The notes beneath the pieces were generated by a model. It made no database searches. It was not told the origin of the DNA and saw only the letters and a program-made list of their open reading frames with translations. The position numbers and the translations under genes were made by a program. DNA of 16,288 bases from assembly GCA_003560455.1 (NCBI GenBank), contig PWIL01000058.1:1-16288 (forward strand). Direction: 5' to 3'. The stretch comes from Mollicutes bacterium (GTDB lineage: Bacteria; Bacillota_I; Bacilli_A; RF39; UBA660). Shown here one piece after another: positions 7,494 through 14,204 of this stretch. Position 1 is the first letter of the stretch, and the number at the start of each line of letters is the position of its first letter.

Positions 7494-8464
7494 TTTAACA
7501 CCTCTAATTTGGCGATTAATGTTTTTTCTATTTCTTTTAAATTACCATCTTTTATTTGGGCGGCTGCATCAGTTAAGTGTCCACCACCATCAAATTTTTT
7601 CATTAAATAATAGACATCAATATTGCCCAATGAACGAGCGCTTATAGCAACAATATCTTTTTCCAGTTTGCCAATTGCAAAAGCGGCTTCAACTTTATCA
7701 AATAATAGCATCCGTTCGGCAATTACTGATAAGTCTTCTTTTTGAATTAGTTGGTCAATACAGCAGATTGCATAAATTTCTTGGATAATGTAACTTTTTT
7801 TAAGAAAATTTTCGCGTTTTAAATATTGTGTTTTTTCTTCTTGTAAAATTTCTTTTTTTAAGATATTGGAAGCGCCAAGATCAAGTAAATGAGCTGCTGC
7901 TTGAAAAGTTGCAGAACTTGTTTTAACATTAAAGGAATTAGTATCAACTTCAATTCCAGCTAACATAATTGTCGCAATAATTGGTTCAACTTCTTTGTTT
8001 AAAAATTTTAAATAATTAACCATAATTTCATTGGTTGATGATAGATGCGAATTAATATATGAAAGCATCGTATCTTGAATGTTGCGATTACCCAATACAT
8101 GATGGTCGATAACTACTTTATTTGGAATTTGATCTAATAATTCTGGATATTCAACTAATTCTCTTTTACTAGTGTCTAAAATAATTAACAGGGTTTCTTT
8201 TTTTATTTTTTTAATGGCTGCACTTTTAGTGATAAAGTTAATATCAATGTTTGCTTCTTTGATTAATTGGAGTGCTTTTTGAATTGAAATACTATTGTTT
8301 TTTTTATCTAAAACAATATCGTTTTTTTTATTAAAGCCGGTTATTATTCGTGATAAGCAAATTGTACTACCTAGGGCGTCTAAATCGCTGTTTTTATGAG
8401 TCATAATAATAACATTGCTGGCTTTTTTAATTAATTTATTTAAATTACTAAAGGTTGTCGTCAT
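7490..8464 (-). CDS. GdpP-like DHH-DHHA1 phosphodiesterase lacking the sensory region
   Basis: A DHH-family phosphoesterase, most like the catalytic half of GdpP, the membrane c-di-AMP phosphodiesterase that yields pApA. All DHH metal-site motifs are visible: THKNSDLDALG (His23, Asp27, Asp29), ILDTS (Asp97), VIDHH (Asp120, His121, His122) and EVDTNSF (Asp174). The DHHA1 domain carries ISARSLG (274-280) and GGGH (293-296). Full GdpP has about 650 residues with two TM helices, PAS and degenerate GGDEF domains; this protein has 324 and starts directly at the DHH domain. The start is genuine: AGGAGTG precedes the ATG and a TATAAT lies just upstream, leaving no room for a missing N-terminus. The gdpP-rplI-helicase synteny supports orthology. 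Alternatives are a pApA hydrolase (DhhP/Pde2) or nanoRNase (NrnA) activity. Confidence 0.85.
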   Translation of the reverse strand: MTTTFSNLNKLIKKASNVIIMTHKNSDLDALGSTICLSRIITGFNKKNDIVLDKKNNSISIQKALQLIKEANIDINFITKSAAIKKIKKETLLIILDTSKRELVEYPELLDQIPNKVVIDHHVLGNRNIQDTMLSYINSHLSSTNEIMVNYLKFLNKEVEPIIATIMLAGIEVDTNSFNVKTSSATFQAAAHLLDLGASNILKKEILQEEKTQYLKRENFLKKSYIIQEIYAICCIDQLIQKEDLSVIAERMLLFDKVEAAFAIGKLEKDIVAISARSLGNIDVYYLMKKFDGGGHLTDAAAQIKDGNLKEIEKTLIAKLEVLK

Positions 8465-8482
8465 TAAATCACTCCTGTTGCC

Positions 8483-8488
8483 ATTATA
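8483..8488 (-). promoter_or_regulatory. -10 box (TATAAT) for the gdpP-like operon
   Basis: A consensus TATAAT preceded by TAG lies 18 bases before the ATG of the gdpP-like gene, with AGGAGTG between. The -35 region 17 bases upstream (TTTAAA) is weak. The leader would be very short, about 12-17 bases. It lies between ligA and the six-gene operon, so it can drive that operon apart from ligA. Confidence 0.55.
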
Positions 8489-8501
8489 CTATATTTTGGC
8501 C

Positions 8502-10466
8502 TTAATTTAAATTTTTTTCGAGATTTTTTTCATCCCAAATAGGAATTGCTTGATTTTGGGCGTCTTTTAGTTTGCTACCAGGATTTTCACCACAAATTAA
8601 AACATCGGTTTTGCTAGTAACTTTATTGGTAACTTTTCCACCAGATGCTGTTATTTTTTCTTGGATTTCTTCTCTTTTATAGTTGCTAAAGGTCCCGGTA
8701 ATCACAAAGGTTTGATTCGCAAATTTTTGGTTTGTAGTTTTATTTTGATAAATTAAATTAACTGCTTCTTTTTTTAAAAATTCTATTAATTTTTGGTTTT
8801 TTGGATCTTGAAAATAGTTTTCAACGCTTTTTGCTATTTTTTCACCAATATGCGGAATAGCTACTAAGGTTTCAAAATTAGCGTTTTTTAAATTATCGAT
8901 TGTTTGAAATTCGTTAGCGAGTATTTGGGCGTTTTTGCTGCCAACATGTTTAATGCCTAGTGCAAAGATTAAGCGGTCAAGGTTTTTTTGTTTGCTGTTT
9001 TCAATGTTTTGAAGAATGTTATCAACTCGTTTTTCACCAAAACCATTTAAACCGATTATTTGGTCGCGTTTTTCTTTTAAGGTGTAAAAGTCATTTATTT
9101 TTTTTAACCAGCCTTCGTTATAAAAAACTTCGATTATTTTTTCACCAAGGCCTTCTATGTTTAAAGCACCACGGCTAGCAAAGTGAATTAAACTTTCTTG
9201 AATGCGGGCTTCGCATTGTTGGTTTAAACAGTAATGGGCGGCAGCGGTTTCTTCTTTGTGAATTTTTGATTGACAAATTGGACAGTTTTTTATCATTTTG
9301 AATTTTTTTTCTGTTCCATCACGTTTTTCAATTATTGGTTTAACTACTTCAGGAATGACATCACCGGCTTTTCTGACAAAAACATAATCGCCAATGCGCA
9401 AGTCTTTTTCTAAGACATTTTTTTCATTATGCAGGGTTGTTCTAGAAACTAGCGAACCATCTATTTTTACTGGTTCTAAAACAGCATTCGGGGTTATTTG
9501 ACCAGTTCTTCCAACGGTAAAGATAATATCTAATATTTTGGTTATTTCTTCAATGGGCTCATACTTGTAGGCAATCGCCCATTTGGGACTTTTGGCAGTG
9601 ACACCTAGTTCTTGTTGTTGGTTTAAGTTATCAATTTTTATCACAACGCCATCTGTTTCATAGCTTAATTCTTTTCTTTTGGTTTCCCATTTTTGAATAT
9701 AAGTGATTGCTTTTTCTATATTCTTTACTTTTTCATAATTTGGATTTAAGTTAAAACCCAATTCTTTTAAGTAGTTTAGGTTTTTGAAGTGTGAGTCATA
9801 AGGGGTGTTTTCGGCATGATAAATAAAGCAATCAAGGTTTCTTTCTTTGGTAATATCCGCGTTTAATTGCCGAACACTGCCCGAGGCAGCATTTCTTGGG
9901 TTTGCAAAAAGGGGTTGATTGTTTTTTTGCCGATATTGATTTAATTTTTCAAAGGATTGTTTGCTCATGAAAACTTCACCACGAACGATGAGGTTTATTT
10001 TTTTATTTAGTTTTTTTGGCAGCGATTGGATTGTTTTTATATTATTGGTAATGTCTTCTCCAATATAGCCATCACCACGGGTAGCAGCTTTTTTTAATTG
10101 GCCGTTTTGATATTCAATTGAGACAGCTAGACCATCTATTTTTAATTCACAAACATATTCATATTTAGATAGTTGTTTTTTGATTCGTTGATCAAATTCA
10201 AATAGTTGTTCTTGGTTAAAGGCGTTACTTAGTGATAACATTGGCGTTTGATGATTTATTTTTGAAAAGGGGGTGGTAGTTGTGACGTTGATTTTTTTAG
10301 TTGGGGAATTTTGTTGAACTAAATTAGGATGTTTTTTTTCAAGTTCAATTAATTCGTGTAAATAATCATCATATTGTTTGTCGCTTAAAGCAGGGTTTTC
10401 TAATATATAATAGTCATGATTAGCTTGATTGATAATTTCAACTAATTGTTTAATTCTTTTTTCCAT
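8502..10466 (-). CDS. ligA: NAD-dependent DNA ligase LigA
   Basis: LigA seals nicks in duplex DNA during replication and repair, using NAD+ as the AMP donor. With the ATG at 10466 it has 654 residues, close to the usual 660-670. Visible domains are Ia (1-60, HDYYILENP and LSDKQYDDYL), adenylation with catalytic Lys109 in ELKIDGLAV and TDGVVIKID (271-279), the OB fold (about 315-385, TVGRTGQITPNA), a four-Cys zinc finger (Cys395, 398, 413, 418), helix-hairpin-helix repeats (about 430-555) and a C-terminal BRCT domain (about 580-654). An upstream in-frame ATG at 10520 is rejected because a TATAAT (10488-10483) lies inside that extension and AAGGTGATGAA immediately precedes 10466. It is followed closely by the gdpP-like operon with no obvious terminator between. 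Confidence 0.97.
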   Translation of the reverse strand: MEKRIKQLVEIINQANHDYYILENPALSDKQYDDYLHELIELEKKHPNLVQQNSPTKKINVTTTTPFSKINHQTPMLSLSNAFNQEQLFEFDQRIKKQLSKYEYVCELKIDGLAVSIEYQNGQLKKAATRGDGYIGEDITNNIKTIQSLPKKLNKKINLIVRGEVFMSKQSFEKLNQYRQKNNQPLFANPRNAASGSVRQLNADITKERNLDCFIYHAENTPYDSHFKNLNYLKELGFNLNPNYEKVKNIEKAITYIQKWETKRKELSYETDGVVIKIDNLNQQQELGVTAKSPKWAIAYKYEPIEEITKILDIIFTVGRTGQITPNAVLEPVKIDGSLVSRTTLHNEKNVLEKDLRIGDYVFVRKAGDVIPEVVKPIIEKRDGTEKKFKMIKNCPICQSKIHKEETAAAHYCLNQQCEARIQESLIHFASRGALNIEGLGEKIIEVFYNEGWLKKINDFYTLKEKRDQIIGLNGFGEKRVDNILQNIENSKQKNLDRLIFALGIKHVGSKNAQILANEFQTIDNLKNANFETLVAIPHIGEKIAKSVENYFQDPKNQKLIEFLKKEAVNLIYQNKTTNQKFANQTFVITGTFSNYKREEIQEKITASGGKVTNKVTSKTDVLICGENPGSKLKDAQNQAIPIWDEKNLEKNLN

Positions 10467-10482
10467 TTCATCACCTTGTTTT

Positions 10483-10488
10483 ATTATA
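10483..10488 (-). promoter_or_regulatory. -10 box (TATAAT) for ligA
   Basis: A consensus TATAAT, also preceded by TAG as in the gdpP-like promoter, lies 16 bases before the ligA ATG. The -35 region is T-rich and does not match well. The short leader holds AAGGTG. It lies downstream of the pilin terminator, so ligA would be transcribed independently of the pilin gene. Confidence 0.55.
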
Positions 10489-10520
10489 CTAGAATTTTTC
10501 ATTTTTAAAAAGTTTTGCAT

Positions 10521-10548
10521 AAAAAAATATTAGCTTTCGCTAATATTT
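10521..10548 (-). terminator. Intrinsic terminator of the pilin-like gene
   Basis: On the minus strand AAATATTAGC (10548-10539) pairs perfectly with GCTAATATTT (10534-10525) around a GAAA tetraloop, and the stem runs into a seven-T tract (10527-10521). It begins seven bases after the stop codon of the pilin-like gene. Confidence 0.85.
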
Positions 10549-10555
10549 CTAAGAA

Positions 10556-11023
10556 TTATGGTTCAAATCCACTTAATGGTAGTGAAACTATAGCTGCGCA
10601 AGCTGCAAGGTCATCATCGCTTACAACTGGTTCAGTTTGTGCTACAGTTTTAGTTGCACAATGTGTGTCATCATGTAACCACATCACAATATCGCCATTT
10701 GATGCAACATGAATTACGCCATTATCTGGTGCTTGTCCAGAATATTCTAATATTGGTTCGTCTGATTCCTCTAATTCCACATCATGAGTTGTTTGTGTGC
10801 CATCATTAAACACATAATAAAGTTCACTTGGACTTTCACTTAATGAACGACGATAGAATTCTGTTTCAGCAGTTTTAACCATCCCTTGTGAAGTTGATTG
10901 AAAAGCGCCACGACGTGCTTCCTGAATTACATTTAAGACAATTGGCATTGCAATTAATAAAATAATCGCTAAGATAACAATCACCGCCAATAACTCAATT
11001 AATGTAAATCCCTTTTTATTCAT
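10556..11023 (-). CDS. Type IV pilin-like protein with prepilin leader
   Basis: The N-terminus MNKKG-FTLIE followed by LLAVIVILAIILLIA is a class III prepilin signal: a short basic leader cut after Gly5 by a prepilin peptidase, N-methyl-Phe at mature position 1, Glu at position 5, and a hydrophobic helix (6-34). The 155-residue protein has an acidic C-terminal domain with only two Lys after the leader, unlike its Lys-rich neighbours, and two Cys (122 and 142) that could form a disulphide. An ATG at 11023 with AAAGGAGGG upstream is chosen; the TTG 57 bases upstream is the promoter -35 box. It is a single-gene transcript with its own promoter and terminator, and no assembly ATPase, platform protein or prepilin peptidase is in the window. 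It may be a pseudopilin (competence or secretion), an adhesive pilus subunit or a minor pilin. Confidence 0.88.
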   Translation of the reverse strand: MNKKGFTLIELLAVIVILAIILLIAMPIVLNVIQEARRGAFQSTSQGMVKTAETEFYRRSLSESPSELYYVFNDGTQTTHDVELEESDEPILEYSGQAPDNGVIHVASNGDIVMWLHDDTHCATKTVAQTEPVVSDDDLAACAAIVSLPLSGFEP

Positions 11024-11051
11024 TTTCTTCCCTCCTTTACTTTCTAAACTA

Positions 11052-11080
11052 AGTTTATCACAAGTTATGAAGCCGGTCAA
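11052..11080 (-). promoter_or_regulatory. Strong promoter of the pilin-like gene
   Basis: TTGACC (11080-11075), a 17-base spacer and TAAACT (11057-11052) with an extended -10 (TGA directly upstream). The leader of about 20 bases carries AAAGGAGGG before the ATG at 11023. This is among the best promoters in the window and implies abundant expression. Confidence 0.75.
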
Positions 11081-11123
11081 GGCAATAATTTTTTGTTTGA
11101 CACTTATTTGTAAATAACCCTTA

Positions 11124-11153
11124 TTGCTCTTCCAAAGATTTATATGCTATAAT
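11124..11153 (+). promoter_or_regulatory. Promoter of the DUF1538/PII-like operon
   Basis: A consensus TATAAT (11148-11153) preceded by TGC forms an extended -10. TTGCTC (11124-11129) lies 18 bases upstream as a partial -35. The transcript would start about 20 bases before the TTG start codon, with GGGGAGG (11167-11173) as ribosome binding site. Confidence 0.65.
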
Positions 11154-11181
11154 CTTATTAATAGTTGGGGAGGTTCTAGCA

Positions 11182-12642
11182 TTGAATATTATTTTACATA
11201 AATTTCGTGAAATTATTTTTTCAATTTTGCCAATTGCTTTATTGGTATTAATTTTACATTTTACGATTGCACCATTAGTTGATAATTTAATTTGGCAATT
11301 TTTAATTGGCAGTGTCTTAATTATTCTTGGTTTAACCATTTTTTTACTTGGTGTTGATATTGGAGTGACACCGATTGGAAATATTATGGGGTCGCGTTTG
11401 GCTAAAAAAAATAATTTAATGTTAATTTTAATTGGTGGTTTAGGATTAGGTTTTTTTATTTCAATTGCGGAACCAGATTTGCATATTATTGCTAAACAAG
11501 TTGATAATTTTTCAGCTGGTGAAATTGCTCAATGGTCATTGATTATTATGGCTTCGATTGGGATTGCAATTACCTTTGCCTATGGTCTTTTACGAATTGT
11601 TAAAAATATTTCTTTACAAGTTTCTTTTTTAATCTTCTATTTAATCGCATTATTATTTGCAATTTTTAGTCCCCCCGAATTACTAGCAGTTGTTTTTGAT
11701 ACGGCTGGGGCGACTACTGGTGCTTTAACGGTTCCGTTTGTTTTAGCAATAGCCATCGGAATTGCTCGTTTGCAAAAAGATAGTTTTGCCGCTAGTAAAG
11801 ATAGTTTTGGTTTGGTTGGTTTAGTATCAGTTGGAGCGATTATTTTTGGCTTAATTTTAACTATTTTTAATCGTTCTTTTGATTTAAAACAAGATGTTAG
11901 TAATGGCGAGCATTATTATTCTTTTTTAGAAACCATTCGCCCTGTTTTTCTAGAAGTTTCTCTCGCTCTTTTACCGATTGTGTTAATTTTTTTTGTATTA
12001 AACTTTTTTGTTTTTAAATTTAAAAGACAAGAATTTTTAAAAACTTGTAAAGGATTATTTTATACTTTCTTAGGCATGTCTTTATTTTTAATTGGTGTTA
12101 ATGGTGGTTTTTTAGAAGTAGGTAATATGATTGGTCAAAGTTTAGCTGATATTGATTTAACAATTTTAGTTATTATTTGTTTTTTCCTAGGAATGACGAC
12201 CATTTTAGCCGAGCCAGCGGTTTATGTTTTAACTAAGCAAATTGAAAATGTCACCAGTGGTTATATTAAAAGACCTTTGGTTTTGTTTTTTTTAGCAATT
12301 GGCGTTGGCGGTGCAATTGTTTTGGCAATGTTGCGAATTCAATTTAATTTAGAATTGTGGCCGATTTTATTTATTGGTTATGGCATTGCTTTATTATTAA
12401 CTTTCTTCAGTCCCAAATTATTTATCGGGATTGCCTTTGATTCAGGAGCAGTTGCTTCTGGTCCGATGACCGCTACTTTTATTTTAGCTTTTATGCACGG
12501 CATTGCTAGTGCTAGTGCTGATGCCAATATTTTAGTTGAGGGGTTTGGTATGATTTCATTAGTTGCTTTAACGCCGATTATTGCATTACAAATTTTAGGT
12601 ATTATTTATAATTATAAATCAGTTAAAGGAGGAATTTCATGA
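11182..12642 (+). CDS. Integral membrane protein with two DUF1538 domains
   Basis: A 486-residue polytopic membrane protein with many hydrophobic segments, made of two homologous halves (about 1-235 and 248-486). Matching motifs in the two halves are GVDIGVTPIGNIMG (57-70) and GVNGGFLEVGNMIG (305-318); AEPDLHIIAKQVDNFSAGEI (96-115) and AEPAVYVLTKQIENVTSGYI (343-362); FDTAGATTG (172-180) and FDSGAVASG (419-427), each followed by a conserved helix ending GIA. This matches DUF1538 (PF07556), whose function I do not know to be established. Internal duplication with repeated small-residue motifs in the membrane and conserved Glu and Asp resembles transporters or channels. The start is TTG after GGGGAGG. 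The stop overlaps the ATG of the PII-like gene (ATGA), so the two are translationally coupled. The transport role is inferred. Confidence 0.85.
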   Translation: MNIILHKFREIIFSILPIALLVLILHFTIAPLVDNLIWQFLIGSVLIILGLTIFLLGVDIGVTPIGNIMGSRLAKKNNLMLILIGGLGLGFFISIAEPDLHIIAKQVDNFSAGEIAQWSLIIMASIGIAITFAYGLLRIVKNISLQVSFLIFYLIALLFAIFSPPELLAVVFDTAGATTGALTVPFVLAIAIGIARLQKDSFAASKDSFGLVGLVSVGAIIFGLILTIFNRSFDLKQDVSNGEHYYSFLETIRPVFLEVSLALLPIVLIFFVLNFFVFKFKRQEFLKTCKGLFYTFLGMSLFLIGVNGGFLEVGNMIGQSLADIDLTILVIICFFLGMTTILAEPAVYVLTKQIENVTSGYIKRPLVLFFLAIGVGGAIVLAMLRIQFNLELWPILFIGYGIALLLTFFSPKLFIGIAFDSGAVASGPMTATFILAFMHGIASASADANILVEGFGMISLVALTPIIALQILGIIYNYKSVKGGIS

Positions 12643-13304
12643 ATGAAGAAAATTTTGATATTGAATTAGCAGTTGTTATTGTTAACTTTGGTTTAGGAAG
12701 CCAAGTGTTAAAAGTTGCCAAGGAAAATGGTATTATTGGCGGAACTATTTTTTTAGGTCAGGGAACGATTAAACAACCATTTTTAGAATTTTTAGGAATT
12801 ACTGATGTTCGCAAAGAAGTTGTTTTTATGATTACTGATAGCGAAATTGCTAAAAAAAGTCTTTCTTTAATTGAAGAAAAATTTAAAATGAAAAAACTTA
12901 AAAATGGCATTGCTTTTACAATGCCAGTTAACTATTTTTATGGCTCACATGATAAAGAAAAACCAAGTAAGAAAGGTGTTGAGAAAAGCATGTATAATTG
13001 TATTTATGTCATTGTTGACAAAGGAAAAGGAAATGAGGTTATTGAATCTGCTGATAGGGCGGGTTCAAAAGGCGGAACGATTATTAATGGTCGGGGCGCT
13101 AGTGCTCATGAAACGAGTAAGTTGTTTTCGATGGCGGTTGAACCGGAAAAAGAAGTGGTCATGATTTTAGCGGAAAATGAAATTACCGAAAAAATTGTTG
13201 AACAAATAAAAACCGATTTAGAAATTGCTAAACCGGGCAATGGAGTATTATTTGTGCAAAATGTTAATCAAACTTATGGTATGAAACGACCAGAAATAGA
13301 TTAA
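12639..13304 (+). CDS. Tandem two-domain PII-like protein
   Basis: A 221-residue soluble protein made of two homologous PII-like (GlnB-type) ferredoxin-fold repeats, about 10-97 and 121-208. Each shows a hydrophobic first strand (AVVIVNFG; IYVIVDKG), GGTI (34-37; 145-148) before a G-rich loop (FLGQGT; INGRGAS), a central strand (EVVFMI; EVVMIL), a long helix, and a final KNGIAFTMPV or PGNGVLFVQNV, the counterpart of the C-terminal GDGKIFV of PII. PII proteins are trimers that bind ATP, ADP and 2-oxoglutarate between subunits and gate partners such as AmtB. The T-loops are short and no uridylylation Tyr is evident. AAAGGAGG precedes the ATG, which overlaps the DUF1538 stop. A regulatory subunit for the membrane protein is inferred; its ligand is unknown. 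The gene abuts the convergent trxB stop with no gap. Confidence 0.82.
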   Translation: MNEENFDIELAVVIVNFGLGSQVLKVAKENGIIGGTIFLGQGTIKQPFLEFLGITDVRKEVVFMITDSEIAKKSLSLIEEKFKMKKLKNGIAFTMPVNYFYGSHDKEKPSKKGVEKSMYNCIYVIVDKGKGNEVIESADRAGSKGGTIINGRGASAHETSKLFSMAVEPEKEVVMILAENEITEKIVEQIKTDLEIAKPGNGVLFVQNVNQTYGMKRPEID

Positions 13305-14204
13305 TTATTGCAAATCTAGTTGTTTTTTGACAAATGTTGCAGCGATTGCTGCTTCACCAACGGCCGTTGTTAATTGATAAACATCTTTTTTAATAACATC
13401 GCCACAAGCAAAGATATTAGGAATGCTAGTTTGCATTTTTTGATCAACGACTAAGTAACCATTATCTCTTTTGATATCTAAATCTTTAATACAAGCTAAT
13501 AATGGTTCATAACCAATAAATAGAAAAAGTCCTTCTAAATCAATTATTTGGTCATTGGTTAAACGAATTGCTTTTAGTTTTTCGTCTTTAATTAATTCTT
13601 TTATTTGCAAACCTGGAACTAATTTAATGTTCTTGGTTTTTTTTATTTTATCGAATAATCCCTCTTCGGCTAAAACTTTTTTTGGATTATATAATAAATA
13701 AACTTCTTTAGCAATATTGGCTAGGTAAAGTGCTTCTTCAAAGGCTGAATTGCCACTACCGACAACGCCGACAGTTTTTTCTTTATACATATAACCATCA
13801 CAAATTGCACACCAACTAATGCCACGACCAATCAAACTTTTTTCATTGGGCAGGCCTAATTCACGGGGGATTCTGCCTGAGGCAATAATAATTGTTTTGG
13901 CTAATATTTCTTCTTTTTCAGTAATAATTTTTGGTTGATTGTTTTCCAAAGTTATTTTTTTAACATCACCATAATGATAATTAACTTCTAATTGTTGAAC
14001 TTGTTCATAAATTTTCATGGCTAGTTCAACACCATCGGCGTTTATAACTCCTGGATAATTATCAACTTTACTCGTTCGGTTTAAAACACCTCCCGGAGCG
14101 CTTTTTTCAATAATCATAAAATCAACATTAGCTCGTTTCAAATAAATAGCGGCTGTTAATCCCGCTATCCCTGCGCCAATAATAACACAATCACTTTTTT
14201 TCAT
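13305..14204 (-). CDS. trxB: Thioredoxin reductase-like flavoprotein (TrxB family)
   Basis: TrxB passes electrons from NADPH through FAD and a Cys pair to thioredoxin. Visible parts, numbered with TTG 14207 as residue 1, are FAD-binding GAGIAG (11-16), redox-active CAIC (133-136, followed by Asp-Gly), a second dinucleotide site GSGNSAFEEALYL (150-162), and FACGD (266-270) contacting FAD. The usual HRRxxxR motif that grips the NADPH 2'-phosphate is replaced by YNPKKVLA (173-180), so specificity may be NADH or another donor. The usual Gly-Gly-Gln near 40 is Gly-Gly-Val. ATG at 14204 is chosen over the adjacent TTG because GAGGAGA lies at good spacing. The gene overlaps the end of lgt by 14 bases, indicating coupled translation. 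Length (299 residues) is slightly short of the usual 310-320. Confidence 0.88.
   Translation of the reverse strand: MKKSDCVIIGAGIAGLTAAIYLKRANVDFMIIEKSAPGGVLNRTSKVDNYPGVINADGVELAMKIYEQVQQLEVNYHYGDVKKITLENNQPKIITEKEEILAKTIIIASGRIPRELGLPNEKSLIGRGISWCAICDGYMYKEKTVGVVGSGNSAFEEALYLANIAKEVYLLYNPKKVLAEEGLFDKIKKTKNIKLVPGLQIKELIKDEKLKAIRLTNDQIIDLEGLFLFIGYEPLLACIKDLDIKRDNGYLVVDQKMQTSIPNIFACGDVIKKDVYQLTTAVGEAAIAATFVKKQLDLQ

Larger units (their letters stand above)
11024..11181. other. Divergent intergenic region, pilin / DUF1538
   Basis: This 158-base region separates the divergent pilin-like and DUF1538 genes. It contains one promoter per strand and, between them, a short AT-rich palindrome TTATTT-GT-AAATAA (11104-11117) that could be an operator. 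A TTGACA on the plus strand (11097-11102) has no matching -10 at 16-18 bases. Confidence 0.5.

Noticed and set aside
11097..11102. TTGACA on the plus strand as a -35 for the DUF1538 operon
   Set aside because: No acceptable -10 lies 16-18 bases downstream; the extended -10 TATAAT at 11148 is too far away.
11121..11339. Minus-strand frame of 72 codons opposite the start of the DUF1538 gene
   Set aside because: It lies antisense to a confident gene and its own promoter, lacks a ribosome binding site and has no recognisable family.
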